This document shows, piece by piece, positions 34,718-44,145 of a stretch of DNA of 64,000 bases. The DNA lies in contig JACAEL010000069.1 of assembly GCA_013388835.1 (NCBI GenBank), positions 1-64,000 on the forward strand. Direction: 5' to 3'. Every line of letters begins with the position of its first letter. The first letter of the stretch is position 1. The notes under the pieces are model-generated. The model was not told where the DNA came from and searched no databases. It saw only the letters and a list, made by a program, of their open reading frames with translations. The position numbers and the translations under genes are program-made. The DNA is from Candidatus Thorarchaeota archaeon (lineage in GTDB: Archaea > Asgardarchaeota > Thorarchaeia > Thorarchaeales > Thorarchaeaceae).

Positions 34718-35476
34718 TCACTTCTTCCTCCTGAAAGCAAGCCGCTTGTATGGGTAGCCCCATCGCTCCTGATACATCAGACCTTCAAGTGGAGGTCGGC
34801 TGGGACCTAGGTCGCGTGCGCGAACCCGCTTGCCTATACAGAAGGCGGTCAGCGGCAACCATATGGGCGGGATTCCAAGTCGATCGCGGATCAGTTCTGC
34901 GTGTCGGGGGTCCGAACAGACCAGAGCCTCGTATCCGCAGCCATATCCTAGCTCAGAGGCCACAAGCCACATGTTCATGATGGCCATACCTGCTACTACC
35001 GAGCCGAACAGCTCGTTCGGATACAAGTAGCCTGCATCGTGCCATGAGTCACTCGCACAGACTATAATCACAGTGTCCGACTTCTCGGGGTATCGGAAGA
35101 GCTCGCCATCTCGGAGTCTGGCATACACAGCTGCGCGATAGGGGTCTCCGATGAACCAGTTTCTTCCGCTGGTGAGTTCAAAGGGCGCTCCACCAAAGGC
35201 AGTCTGCGCCATCTCCTGTGCTATGTCCGCAAGGAACACCTTCGTGTCCTGGTCGTCACGGATGACTATGAAGCGGACCATAAGCATATTCTCTGGACTG
35301 GGAGCGTGCCGAGCCGCATCAAGTATCATCTCAATGTGCTCGTCGGGGATGCGCTCGCCAGTGAATTCGCGGATAGAGCGTCTCTCTCGAATCATCCGCA
35401 GAGAGGCAAGTTCGGGGGAGACCTTCGTCTCATTGCTCGCCTCGCTGGCAGAGTCAGGTCTTGAAGCAGTAACCAT
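34718..35476 (-). CDS. Nitroreductase-family flavoprotein
   Basis: About 252 residues with the family's N-terminal FMN motif (IRERRSIREFTGERIPDEH), DAARHAPSPENM and YGCGYEALVCSDPRHAELI with the C-terminal GKRVRARDLG region. It should bind FMN and reduce nitro compounds, quinones or dehydrogenate a bound substrate with NAD(P)H. ATG 35476 follows GGGATGA; earlier ATGs in the frame lie in sequence that overlaps the upstream membrane protein. It is first in the tight five-gene run ending with the dehydrogenase. Confidence 0.85.
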   Translation of the reverse strand: MVTASRPDSASEASNETKVSPELASLRMIRERRSIREFTGERIPDEHIEMILDAARHAPSPENMLMVRFIVIRDDQDTKVFLADIAQEMAQTAFGGAPFELTSGRNWFIGDPYRAAVYARLRDGELFRYPEKSDTVIIVCASDSWHDAGYLYPNELFGSVVAGMAIMNMWLVASELGYGCGYEALVCSDPRHAELIRDRLGIPPIWLPLTAFCIGKRVRARDLGPSRPPLEGLMYQERWGYPYKRLAFRRKK

Positions 35477-35556
35477 TGTTTCATCCCTTAGGTCAATAGT
35501 AGGCTGACGCACACTTGCTGGCATAAATCTGTATCGAACGCCTGTCGCTAGCAAGT

Positions 35557-36114
35557 TCAGCCTCGCAGGCCTATCTGACACCAGCCCTGTACTGAAGTGT
35601 GTGTCTGCATGTGAAGTGGTGCGTCGGCCCAGATGGTAGTGGGCTCTCTCATACGATAGTGCAGCGCCAAGAAGATGCCCATTGCCTGCTGCATTGGCAT
35701 GGGGATGGGAAGGCGTAGTGCGAGATAGGGCGAAGGATAGTACATGAAAAAGGGGAGGTACGTCATCAATGTGAAAATGTCCGCGAAGAAGAGACTTAGG
35801 AAAGCAACCAGACCAAGTCTATGACCGCTTGTCTTGCCGCCCACGTACCTGACAACCGATACCGGGAATACTAGATTGAACGGAAAGAGGAACAGAAACG
35901 TAAACAACACGTACGGGGGGTTCAGCGCGAAACCCTGGCTAAGCATGAATTCACTGTACGAAGTAGAAACATAGCTCCATAGAAGAGCGACTATTTGATA
36001 TCCCCCGTAGTAGACCATCTCATATCCCCCATAGTACAGAGGTATCACAGACAACGGACACAGAAGCGTGGCCACCGTCATCGTAACGGCAGATACTGCA
36101 AGACGCCGCTCCAT
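35557..36114 (-). CDS. Small integral membrane protein
   Basis: A 185-residue protein with about four hydrophobic segments (7-27, 38-58, 66-92, 103-127), several Tyr-Tyr-Gly-Gly motifs between the first two (IPLYYGGYEMVYYGGYQIV) and a soluble tail. The repeat YYGGY occurs twice within 12 residues. No family recognised. ATG 36114 is the start. Confidence 0.55.
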   Translation of the reverse strand: MERRLAVSAVTMTVATLLCPLSVIPLYYGGYEMVYYGGYQIVALLWSYVSTSYSEFMLSQGFALNPPYVLFTFLFLFPFNLVFPVSVVRYVGGKTSGHRLGLVAFLSLFFADIFTLMTYLPFFMYYPSPYLALRLPIPMPMQQAMGIFLALHYRMREPTTIWADAPLHMQTHTSVQGWCQIGLRG

Positions 36115-36544
36115 TGCAATCAGAGAAACCGAGTCTGGCTAGCCACTAATGAGCCTTATCATCTCATCATCAACTCTGTTGCATGATCCATCTGCTCTCC
36201 CAGATGAGCTATACAAGTCGCAGACCATTACGAGCCAGCATCTTCAGGAGCACCTCTCGACCTTCGGCCAATTCTCCTTGACCTCAGGGCACTACCGTAT
36301 TGCCTTTAGTGCAGAGTATCCCGACTGAATCAGACCATTCAGCCCGTGGTTGTCATGTTTCACTGCACACGAGAGGACACCAGACTATTCACGGGATGAC
36401 AAGTTCAGGTCAGTCAATGGCAGGTGTGTATGACGTGAGTATTGGTGGCATAACAGTCACGGTACACAAGATGCCATAAGGTGCATACAGCGGAACTCAC
36501 GCAGACGTGCTCTCAGACTCCCGGTATTCTCGACGCACGTCTCT
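36115..36544. other. Intergenic stretch without a supported gene
   Basis: About 430 bases. Short frames here lack a ribosome site and do not resemble protein. I saw no tRNA-like cloverleaf and no clear repeat. It holds the promoter of the membrane protein gene (minus strand) and the 3' region of the DRTGG-domain gene. Confidence 0.5.
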
Positions 36545-36573
36545 GCGGAGAGGAGAACGACTGCCCTCTCCGC
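36545..36573 (-). terminator. Perfect 9-base hairpin after the DRTGG-domain gene
   Basis: GCGGAGAGG (36545-36553) pairs with CCTCTCCGC (36565-36573) around an 11-base loop. It starts six bases beyond the stop codon of the minus-strand gene. Confidence 0.65.
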
Positions 36574-36578
36574 TCTCA

Positions 36579-37652
36579 TCATTGCATCAGAGAGACGATA
36601 GCATCCAAGTCGATTGACTCGCCCACTATTCGCTCCACCACAGCAGCCTTCTCAATGTTCTCAGGGCTGACAGAACCGACGAGGTGATCGACTATCTGAC
36701 TGGTGCTGTAAGTGTCCTTGGCTGTAACCATTATGGGAATCCCAAGCTCCTTGGCTCTGGTAAGGATCATCATATCGGGTCCAAGACTGCCGACAAGGAT
36801 GAGCAGTCTTGTGTCAGTCTCCATTGCGGCAAGACAGAGATCCGAACGGTCGCCACTGGTTATGACAGCCTTGCCCTTCTTTTGGCGGAACCATCTCAAT
36901 GCGTTCTCGGGTGCCATGCTACCTACGACAAACTCATCGACGATGGTGTTCAGCTTGTCCTCACCTATGACCATCTGTCCGTCCAGAGCTTTCATTATGT
37001 CCCGCACTGTTGGATTGAACAGCTCCCGGTTCTGATATATCGCCCCACAGAAACGTACACCATGTCTCTCCAATAGTGGCGCGATGCTCTCACTGATAGT
37101 CGAACGAAGCATGGGCGGGACCATCATGAGGATGACCCCAATGGACTCCACTCCGAAGTGACGGAAGAAGTCTCTGTGCATGAGCACCTCGTCAATCGCC
37201 TCGACCTCGGGAAAGCGCACAACGCAGACGACCGATGCGCCCAGTTCCTTGGCAATCTGAGGAGATGAGAGATCGATATGAAGCAGATGCCATGGGGCCT
37301 CCGTCCCTTCAATCAGCACGAAATCGACATCCTCGGACACGACGCTGTAGCAGTCATGAATCGTCTTGAGCAGCGCGACCCGGCCCTTCTTAATCATCTC
37401 ATCGAAGCTCGACATCGTTCTGAGAATGGGAGAGATGCATTCCTCCTTCGCGCCCATCTTCAACACCTGTTTCATAAGCTCCGCATCTCTGTCATAGTCA
37501 GGGGACTCGCCTCCCATACCATACGTCCTCTCACCCACGGGCTTGAAGTACGAAACATCATAGCCCTTGGCTCGGAGGCGTGAGGCAAGACCGAGTGCCA
37601 CCATGGTCTTCCCAGTCAGTGTAGCTCCGCTAACCATCAGACTCTTCGCCAT
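36579..37652 (-). CDS. BioD-like P-loop plus DRTGG-domain protein
   Basis: A 357-residue protein with an N-terminal dethiobiotin-synthetase-like P-loop domain (MVSGATLTGKTMVALGLASR, VDFVLIEGTEAPWHL) and a C-terminal DRTGG domain (KGKAVITSGDRSDLCLAAME). This is the layout of the N-terminal part of long phosphotransacetylases, without the catalytic acetyltransferase domain. Its start is four bases after the stop of the ADP-forming acyl-CoA synthetase gene. In many archaea the two genes are neighbours, so a regulatory or sensing role for acyl-CoA/acyl-phosphate metabolism is likely. ATG 37652. Confidence 0.85.
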   Translation of the reverse strand: MAKSLMVSGATLTGKTMVALGLASRLRAKGYDVSYFKPVGERTYGMGGESPDYDRDAELMKQVLKMGAKEECISPILRTMSSFDEMIKKGRVALLKTIHDCYSVVSEDVDFVLIEGTEAPWHLLHIDLSSPQIAKELGASVVCVVRFPEVEAIDEVLMHRDFFRHFGVESIGVILMMVPPMLRSTISESIAPLLERHGVRFCGAIYQNRELFNPTVRDIMKALDGQMVIGEDKLNTIVDEFVVGSMAPENALRWFRQKKGKAVITSGDRSDLCLAAMETDTRLLILVGSLGPDMMILTRAKELGIPIMVTAKDTYSTSQIVDHLVGSVSPENIEKAAVVERIVGESIDLDAIVSLMQ

Positions 37653-37656
37653 GTTC

Positions 37657-39771
37657 CTAACCTCCAATAGTGATCTTCACGTCCACCGCAACCACTCCCT
37701 TCGACACCTCGTAGCCAAACAATGGGTTGATGTCAAGTTCCACAATCTCAGGAAAGTCCGTCACCAGTTGGCTGATCTTCAAGATGGTGTCCTCAAGGGC
37801 CTTGATGTCACTGGGGGGCTCGCCACGCACGCCTCTTAACAGGGTCCCCATCTTGGTCTCCGCAATCATCTCGGACACGTCGCTTCTCGTCATGGGTGCA
37901 AGTCTGAAGGCGACGTCCTTCAGGTAGTTGACGAAGATGCCTCCGGCTCCGAACATTACCAGAGGACCAAACTGAACGTCACGAGAGCAACCGACGATCA
38001 GTTCTCGACCCTTGTCAGCCATCTGCTGAACCTCAACGCCGTATATGATTGCCTTTGGCATGTTCGCCTTGCAGCTCGCCAGTATCTGTTGAAACGCAAC
38101 CTCAACATCCTCAGGCGTGGCAAGTCCAACGCGTATGCCACCAACATCGCTCTTGTGGATGATGTCAGGGCTCGCAATCTTCATCACAACAGGATAGCCT
38201 ATCTCTGAGGCAATCTGCTTTGCCTCTTCCGAACTGGTGGCCAGTCGAATCTTCGCAGTTGGAATGGAGTAGGCCTCCGCAATCGCATGAGCTTCGCTTC
38301 CCAAAAGGACTCTGCGGCCGTCAGCCCTGACGCTCTCAATGACCTGCTGCACTCTCTTCTTGTCCACATTGAAGCGAGGAATGCTCTCATCTCGCAGTGA
38401 GTTTCGGCGCTCAACGTACTTGTATAGCTCAGCCAGTGCCTTTACTGCCCGTTCAGGGAAGTCAAAGACAGGCACCCTTCCCTCGTTCAGGACTATTCTC
38501 GGGTACACCATCGAGTTGCCACCCATGAATACAGTCACGATGGGCTTCTCGGGATACTTCTGATGGGTCTCGACCAGCACGCGAGCGGTCTCGGTCACCT
38601 CCGTCATTGCCTGAGGGGTGAGGAGGACTATGACGGCATCTACATTCTCATCTCTCAGTACAGCCTCAGTGCATAGTCTGTAGTCTTCTGCAAGGGCCGT
38701 TCCAAGTGCATCGACAGGATTGTACACTGCCGCAGCTGGTGGCAGACTCTTCTTGAGCAGGTCTACGGTCGCCGGGGAGAGCTGGGTCACTACCAGTCCA
38801 TTCGCTTCGCATGCGTCAGTGGTGAGAATGCCGGGCCCTCCCGCATTTGTGACTATTGCGACGCGGTTACCTGCAGGGAGATGCATGTCATCGAACACAT
38901 TTGCGACATCGAACAGGCTCGCCATGCTCGTCGCCCGAATGACACCGCACTGCTTGAACGCAACATCGTATGCCGTATCGCTCCCCGCCAGAGAGCCGGT
39001 GTGAGAAGACGCAGCTCTGGCACCAGCAGCACTGACTCCGGACTTGATGACGAAGATTGGCTTCTGTGGCACCACTTTCCGGCAGGCTTCTACAAACTTC
39101 CGTCCATCGACGACAGACTCGATGTAGAGCAGTATGAAGGTGGAGTCAGGATCATCTCCAAACGCCTCGATGAAGTCAGACTCGTCAAGGTGAGCCTTGT
39201 TGCCCAGGCTGACAAACTTGGAGAAGCCAATGCTCTCCATGAGACTCCAGTCGAGAATACCAGTCATGAGTGCACCTGACTGCGAAGCAAATGCGATTGT
39301 TCCCTTCGCAGGAGTACCAGCTGCGAAAGTTGCATTGTACGGACGGTTTGTGTTGACTATGCCAAGACAGTTGGGACCCTGGACAACCATGCCATACTTC
39401 TCAGCAATCTGGACCAGCTTCCGCTCAGCCTCTAGGCCATCATGTCCAATCTCCTTGAACCCCGCAGTTATTACAACCAGAGCTTTCACACCCTTCTTAC
39501 CACACTCTTCCGCCACCTCCAGGACTGCCTTGGCCGGCACGACTATCACGGCCACATCAACGTCCCCAGAGATGTCACTCAGCCTCCTGTAGACCTTGTG
39601 ACCAAACATCTCGCCGCCACTGGGGTTTATGGGATATATCCTGCCATCAAACCCACTGTCTACAAGATTGCGCATCACATCGTTGCCAAGCTTGCCCTTT
39701 GTTGAGGATGCGCCAACAACCGCGATGGAGCGGGGATTGAAGAGCGCTCTGATGCCTTTCTGCCTGTCCAC
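37657..39771 (-). CDS. ADP-forming acyl-CoA (acetyl-CoA) synthetase, fused alpha-beta
   Basis: A 704-residue fused enzyme. Residues 1-460 are the alpha-type part: CoA-binding IAVVGASSTKGKLGNDVMR, QGPNCLGIVN, FASQSGALM, and the phospho-histidine segment AASSHTGSLAGSD. Residues 465-704 are the ATP-grasp beta-type part (YPVVMKIASPDIIHKSDVGG, GRELIVGCSRDVQFGPLVMF, VELDINPLFGYE). It converts acyl-CoA, ADP and phosphate into acid, CoA and ATP, giving substrate-level phosphorylation from the products of the oxidation block. Operon with the DRTGG gene. Start ATG 39771 region. Confidence 0.93.
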   Translation of the reverse strand: MDRQKGIRALFNPRSIAVVGASSTKGKLGNDVMRNLVDSGFDGRIYPINPSGGEMFGHKVYRRLSDISGDVDVAVIVVPAKAVLEVAEECGKKGVKALVVITAGFKEIGHDGLEAERKLVQIAEKYGMVVQGPNCLGIVNTNRPYNATFAAGTPAKGTIAFASQSGALMTGILDWSLMESIGFSKFVSLGNKAHLDESDFIEAFGDDPDSTFILLYIESVVDGRKFVEACRKVVPQKPIFVIKSGVSAAGARAASSHTGSLAGSDTAYDVAFKQCGVIRATSMASLFDVANVFDDMHLPAGNRVAIVTNAGGPGILTTDACEANGLVVTQLSPATVDLLKKSLPPAAAVYNPVDALGTALAEDYRLCTEAVLRDENVDAVIVLLTPQAMTEVTETARVLVETHQKYPEKPIVTVFMGGNSMVYPRIVLNEGRVPVFDFPERAVKALAELYKYVERRNSLRDESIPRFNVDKKRVQQVIESVRADGRRVLLGSEAHAIAEAYSIPTAKIRLATSSEEAKQIASEIGYPVVMKIASPDIIHKSDVGGIRVGLATPEDVEVAFQQILASCKANMPKAIIYGVEVQQMADKGRELIVGCSRDVQFGPLVMFGAGGIFVNYLKDVAFRLAPMTRSDVSEMIAETKMGTLLRGVRGEPPSDIKALEDTILKISQLVTDFPEIVELDINPLFGYEVSKGVVAVDVKITIGG

Positions 39772-39969
39772 TTCTCACACGACCTTCACTCAGGCGTCAC
39801 TGGCGGTCGGAAGGAGATGGTGATATAACTTCTGCGTATTGGCCCTGCTGAGTTGCCCTATTGTCGAACCTGTACTGGACTCGGAATTCATCACTCCCAT
39901 CGTATTGGACCAGTAATACCAGCACCCATATTGGTGTATGATGAGGACACAATCGGGTGAATACCGGGA

Positions 39970-40110
39970 ATGAAGCTTGTCACATTACATGTTCCTAACA
40001 CCTACATTGAAGGCCTAGAGAAGCTCGTAGAGAACAACCTGTATCCGAACAGGTCTGAAGCAATCAGAATCGCAATCAGAGACCTCTTGAAGAGAGAGCT
40101 GTGGGGTTGA
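39970..40110 (+). CDS. Ribbon-helix-helix (CopG/Arc-type) regulator, 46 residues
   Basis: ATG 39970 to TGA 40108-40110 encodes a 46-residue protein. It begins with a beta strand MKLVTLHVP, then helix A TYIEGLEKLVENN, a turn YPNRSEA and helix B IRIAIRDLLKREL. The NRSEAIRIAIRDLL pattern is diagnostic for RHH DNA-binding dimers. It is very short but complete for the fold. It lies between the ADP-forming synthetase gene (divergent) and a Cys-rich gene on the same strand 101 bases downstream, and may regulate either. A GAGCC/GGCTC hairpin follows the stop. Confidence 0.8.
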   Translation: MKLVTLHVPNTYIEGLEKLVENNLYPNRSEAIRIAIRDLLKRELWG

Positions 40111-40211
40111 GCCAGTCCCCGGCTCCTCCCTCCGCCCTCGGCGGTCACGGTGTCCCACCTAGCGAGTTCTGCACAGATATCTCTATATTGGACAGACCGT
40201 AGACTCATCTG

Positions 40212-41213
40212 TTGAAAAGACATCCTAGGGACGCTGATGACTTGCTTGTGGACGAAGAGGGCATAGGTGCAAGAAGATCCATACGTCTTGTCAGAGGGTG
40301 CCCCTGCTACAAGGTCTTTGGCGACGAGAAGCTCTGTGTCAACGATGACACTGTGCAAGAGATGGATGTAATCGAGGTTGACCCAACGCTGTTCTCGCTC
40401 CACGCAGACCGAGCGGCGATGGAGGAAGAGAGAGCGAATAGTGAGAACATCTGTTACTGCTCAGTCTATGTCAACTATCCAGACAACAGAGTCTATTGCA
40501 TCTCACAGGGTTGGATGTTGAAGATTCATGGTCGAGAGGTGCTCGGCAATGACCTAGAGGACGCGCTCCAGTTCCTCACGACCAAGGATGTCTCTCAGAG
40601 CGCAGAGATATGCAGCGAGTGCCTGTACAAGTTTCTGCTGACTCTGAGCGACCAGTTCGCAGACGCCATGACAAGGAAGGAGAAGACTGACGAGGTCAAG
40701 AGGTACGTGGACAAGTTCTCGCTCATGATTGCTCTAAAGCACAGTCAGATAGACGAGATGATGGAGCCGATAGGCTCAGAGAGTGACATAAAGGATAACA
40801 TGGACCACTTTGCGTTCTTGAGAAGGTACTTGGTCCAACTGTTGGAACAACAATCCTACTGGGGGGACCTTGCAAAGGAGACAAGCAAAGACCCAGAGAA
40901 GGTCTGGATGACAAACCTGCTGAGAGACAGGGAGAAGCTCGCACGGTTCGAGTTTCAGTTCTACAGCCAGACACTTCAACTCCGGGACATTTATGACTTC
41001 AACCTCATGATCAAGATGCTCTCATTCATCCTCAAGACTGCAGACGAGATACTCTCCATCAACGAGAGGATTCACTCACAGATACGCTCTGAACACTTCA
41101 AGGAAGCACTTCAGAAAGACCCTCGGCTTCAACGTCTGGCTTCCTATGCAGACAAGAGCAGGACCATTGAACACAACTTCGGGAACATACTCCAGATACT
41201 GAGCAGGCTGTAG
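40212..41213 (+). CDS. Uncharacterised protein with cysteine-rich N-terminal half
   Basis: A 333-residue protein. The N-terminal 145 residues carry CPCYKVFGDEKLC, ICYCSVYVNYPDNRVYC and EICSECLY, eight or more cysteines that could hold zinc or an iron-sulfur cluster. The rest is a long helical region (MIALKHSQIDEMMEPIGSES, FAFLRRYLVQLLEQQSYWG, YDFNLMIKMLSFILKTADEI). TTG 40212 follows a CTATATTGG box (about 40185) at leaderless spacing. No family recognised. Confidence 0.65.
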   Translation: MKRHPRDADDLLVDEEGIGARRSIRLVRGCPCYKVFGDEKLCVNDDTVQEMDVIEVDPTLFSLHADRAAMEEERANSENICYCSVYVNYPDNRVYCISQGWMLKIHGREVLGNDLEDALQFLTTKDVSQSAEICSECLYKFLLTLSDQFADAMTRKEKTDEVKRYVDKFSLMIALKHSQIDEMMEPIGSESDIKDNMDHFAFLRRYLVQLLEQQSYWGDLAKETSKDPEKVWMTNLLRDREKLARFEFQFYSQTLQLRDIYDFNLMIKMLSFILKTADEILSINERIHSQIRSEHFKEALQKDPRLQRLASYADKSRTIEHNFGNILQILSRL

Positions 41214-41222
41214 ACTACCTGT

Positions 41223-42173
41223 TCATATGACCTCACCAAGAGTGTTTCTCAACCAGCGTATGTACATACGGATACAGTCCTCAAGACTGACCTGAGGCTT
41301 CCAACCAAACGACTTCAACAGTGACACATCGAGGTCAGTCAAGACAACATCACCCTGCCAGCCCGCTCTTCCTCCTGTGTACTCAATCCGGGTGTTCCCA
41401 AGTCCCAGCTCATCAACAACGAGCTCGGCAATCCTGGACACCCTGAGACGTTCTCCGGAACTCACATTGACAGGCAAGAAGCCCTCCTTTGCTCTCTGCC
41501 CAAGCAGGACCGTAGCATCGACAGCGTCATGGACGCATACATAGCTCTTCTCTTGAGTACCATCTCCAAGAACCTCAAGACGACGGGGGTCACTCTTCAG
41601 CCTACTGTAGAAGTCGTATATCACACCGTGCGTCGAGCGTGGACCGATGATGTTGCCGAACCTCACTGATACGGCCTCTAGACCATACAGCTCGGAGTAG
41701 GATGAGAGATACATCTCAAAGGCACTCTTGGCTGCTCCATAGTTGCTGACGGGACGGAGCAGGGTTGACTCGGGAGTGGGCAGGGTTGTCGCCCGGCCGT
41801 AGACCGTACCGCCGGACGATGCGAACACAAACCGTTGGATGCCAGCCTCTCTGACTGCTTCCAGTAGAACCATGCTGCCCATAAGATTGATCTCAAAGTC
41901 CCAGAACGGACGAACGGCACTCAGCCGTACATCTGGTTGAGCAGCAAAGTGATACACAGCAGACACACCGTCAAGTGCTTTCTGGACATCATCCCTTGAC
42001 AGAATGGAGCCCCTTACAAGGACAATGTCGTCACTCTCAATGTGCGAACTCAGATTCTCCTCAAGTCCCGTCGACAGGTCATCAAGAACAACCACTTCAT
42101 ACTCCCGGGCGAGCCTGTCCACTAGGTGACTGCCAACGAATCCAGCGCCACCTGTCACAAGTACGCGTTTCAA
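41223..42173 (-). CDS. NAD-dependent sugar-nucleotide epimerase/dehydratase (GalE-like)
   Basis: A 316-residue short-chain-dehydrogenase-type epimerase. It has VLVTGGAGFVGSHLVDRL (NAD site), VVLDDLST, YHFAAQPDVR, FASSGGTVYG and NYGAAKSAFE (catalytic Tyr-x3-Lys), SVRFGNIIGPRS and a C-terminal sugar-binding part. Relatives act on UDP-glucose or dTDP sugars. TTG 42173, after GGAG, makes the standard N-terminus; GTG 42206 would add 11 residues. It lies with the YkgJ and aminotransferase genes on one strand. Confidence 0.88.
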   Translation of the reverse strand: MKRVLVTGGAGFVGSHLVDRLAREYEVVVLDDLSTGLEENLSSHIESDDIVLVRGSILSRDDVQKALDGVSAVYHFAAQPDVRLSAVRPFWDFEINLMGSMVLLEAVREAGIQRFVFASSGGTVYGRATTLPTPESTLLRPVSNYGAAKSAFEMYLSSYSELYGLEAVSVRFGNIIGPRSTHGVIYDFYSRLKSDPRRLEVLGDGTQEKSYVCVHDAVDATVLLGQRAKEGFLPVNVSSGERLRVSRIAELVVDELGLGNTRIEYTGGRAGWQGDVVLTDLDVSLLKSFGWKPQVSLEDCIRMYIRWLRNTLGEVI

Positions 42174-42219
42174 GGTAGATATCTCCAAACCCGACGAAGA
42201 AACCAACTACATTAAGGCT

Positions 42220-42801
42220 TTACTGAGTGATGGGCCTCGCGCTTGACAACAGCTCGTCTATCAGGTACTTGGCTGAAGGACTGTGCTCCCGCGCATTCCA
42301 CATCTCTACGAACGCACGATACTCCTTCATATCGCTGGTGACCTGCAGGGCAACGGTCGCAAGCTCTTCTGCATGTACGGCTGGTCCTTGTCCCAGCCCC
42401 TCACAGATGTGTTTCATCGCGCTCAGGCCCCACTTGAGAACCCCGTTGTCTTCTCTGAAGAAGAACGGGAAAGCGCGACAGACGCTCGGTCTCACGGGAT
42501 ATATCATGCACTCGTTCCCGCTGAGAAAGATGCAGTCACCATTCTCAAGCTTCCTCAGGGCCATGTATGCCAGTCCCTTCTCAGTACTGACCGCCGGCAC
42601 ATGTTTCAGACCGGCAGGCACCTCGTCCGCATCAAGAGTGTAGAAGTCAATGGCACGTAGCAACTGCGGGGTGTCAATTCTCAGAGCGTCCCTGATGCGC
42701 AGCAGGTCGGAGCCGGTGATGGTGACCAACAGTAACTCACTCCTGCAGCAAGCACCGCACTTGGTGCATTCAAATCGAATCTCGCTACTATGAGACTGCA
42801 A
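42220..42801 (-). CDS. YkgJ-family cysteine-cluster protein
   Basis: A 193-residue protein with the family pattern: FECTKCGACCRSE near the N-terminus (CxxCGxCC) and GNECMIYPVRPSVCRAFPF, with KHICEGLG after. The conserved cysteines are thought to bind zinc or an Fe-S cluster. Its biochemical role is unknown in most species. Its start overlaps the end of the aminotransferase gene by 14 bases, so they are translationally coupled. Confidence 0.85.
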   Translation of the reverse strand: MQSHSSEIRFECTKCGACCRSELLLVTITGSDLLRIRDALRIDTPQLLRAIDFYTLDADEVPAGLKHVPAVSTEKGLAYMALRKLENGDCIFLSGNECMIYPVRPSVCRAFPFFFREDNGVLKWGLSAMKHICEGLGQGPAVHAEELATVALQVTSDMKEYRAFVEMWNAREHSPSAKYLIDELLSSARPITQ

Positions 42802-43993
42802 TGGCCTTGACTTCCTTCATCGGCTTCCGCTCAAGCGTGTGAAGGTAATCGGAGAGAGCGGCAAGGCCTTGTTTGATTGTTTCGGATGAGGTCGCATAGC
42901 TGAAGCGCAGATGCCCATCGTACTCCACTCCAAAGGACCTTCCCGGAGTACATACCACTCCGGTGTGCTCAAGTATGCGTTCTGCGAGGGTTTCGCTGGG
43001 TATGCCGAAGACAGAGAAGTCAGGAAAGACGTAGAAGGCACCAAGAGGCAGAGGGCAGTTAGTCAGCCCCATTTCACACAGCATGCTGCGCATCAGATTC
43101 CTTCGTTTCTCGTACTCCACACGCATCTTCTCAACGGAGGACTGATCGCCTTTGAGTGCTTCAACACCTGCTGCTTGGACGAAGGATGTCGCGCAGGAAG
43201 TGGTGTTCTGCTGCACACGAATCATGTTGTCAATAGTGGTAGGATTTCCGACAGCAAAGCCCAGTCGCCAGCCTGTCATGGAGTAAGACTTGGAGAAACC
43301 ATTGATTACCAGAGTCCGCTCCATCGCCGGGTCAATCTCAAGCATTGAGGTCTGCCTGTGCCCGTCATAGACCAAGGCTTCGTATATCTCATCGCTGAAG
43401 ATCACAAAGTCATGATCAGTTGCAAGGTCATAGATTGTCTTGAGGTCCTCCTTCATGAGCAGTCCGCCCGTTGGGTTGTTAGGGCTGTTGACCACGATGC
43501 AGGTCGTCTTCTTTGTGATGCGTTCTTTCAGCTTCTCCTCATCAAGGGTGTAGGAGGCATCTGTGGGGACCTCGATAGCAGTGGCGCCCACTGTGTCAAT
43601 CATGACTTTGTAGCTCGGCCAAGCGGGAGTCAGAAGAAGTACATCGTCGCCAGCATCCACGGTTGAGAGGAACCCCATGAAGAGTGCCATCTTCGCTCCG
43701 GCCGTGACAATGACATTCTTGCGGCCGTTGATTTCGATGCCTCTCTTGCGGTACATACCCGCTATCGCGTCAAGCAGAGGTGTGATTCCTCGAGCTGAGA
43801 CATACTTGGTGAATCCCTGATTCAGTGCCTCAATGCCAGCCCGGACGATATTGTCTGGTGTTGGAAAGTCGGGCTGACCTACCTCAAAGTGATAGACACG
43901 TTTTCCTTCCTGTTCAAGCCTTGATGCGAGCTCAAACATCTTGAGGGTTTCTGAAGCGGGGATCCTCATCATGTGATGCGAAGTCCAATCCAA
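42788..43993 (-). CDS. Class I PLP-dependent aminotransferase (aspartate-type)
   Basis: About 401 residues with the fold-type I aminotransferase features: HFEVGQPDFPTPDNI, VNSPNNPTGGLL, FVIFSDEIYEALVYDG, the PLP lysine in NGFSKSYSMTGWRLGF and LRFSYATSSE (C-terminal arginine). It would transfer amino groups between aspartate or aromatic amino acids and 2-oxoglutarate. TTG 43993 (AGGTG upstream) gives an N-terminus like relatives; a TATA-like GATATAAC lies near 44052-44059. The frame extends to 44149 without support. Confidence 0.9.
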   Translation of the reverse strand: MDWTSHHMMRIPASETLKMFELASRLEQEGKRVYHFEVGQPDFPTPDNIVRAGIEALNQGFTKYVSARGITPLLDAIAGMYRKRGIEINGRKNVIVTAGAKMALFMGFLSTVDAGDDVLLLTPAWPSYKVMIDTVGATAIEVPTDASYTLDEEKLKERITKKTTCIVVNSPNNPTGGLLMKEDLKTIYDLATDHDFVIFSDEIYEALVYDGHRQTSMLEIDPAMERTLVINGFSKSYSMTGWRLGFAVGNPTTIDNMIRVQQNTTSCATSFVQAAGVEALKGDQSSVEKMRVEYEKRRNLMRSMLCEMGLTNCPLPLGAFYVFPDFSVFGIPSETLAERILEHTGVVCTPGRSFGVEYDGHLRFSYATSSETIKQGLAALSDYLHTLERKPMKEVKAIAVS

Positions 43994-44145
43994 AGGAGGC
44001 ACCTGCCAATTCCAGTTGTTCTTGGCGAGAGTAGGTTCAGGCCTGAACGCAGGGTTATATCGCTTTTGATTGCGATACAATCGACCGGACCCGTTTCGAG
44101 TGCCGCAATGCATCACTCCGGACTTCGGACCAATTAGGAGGGCAG

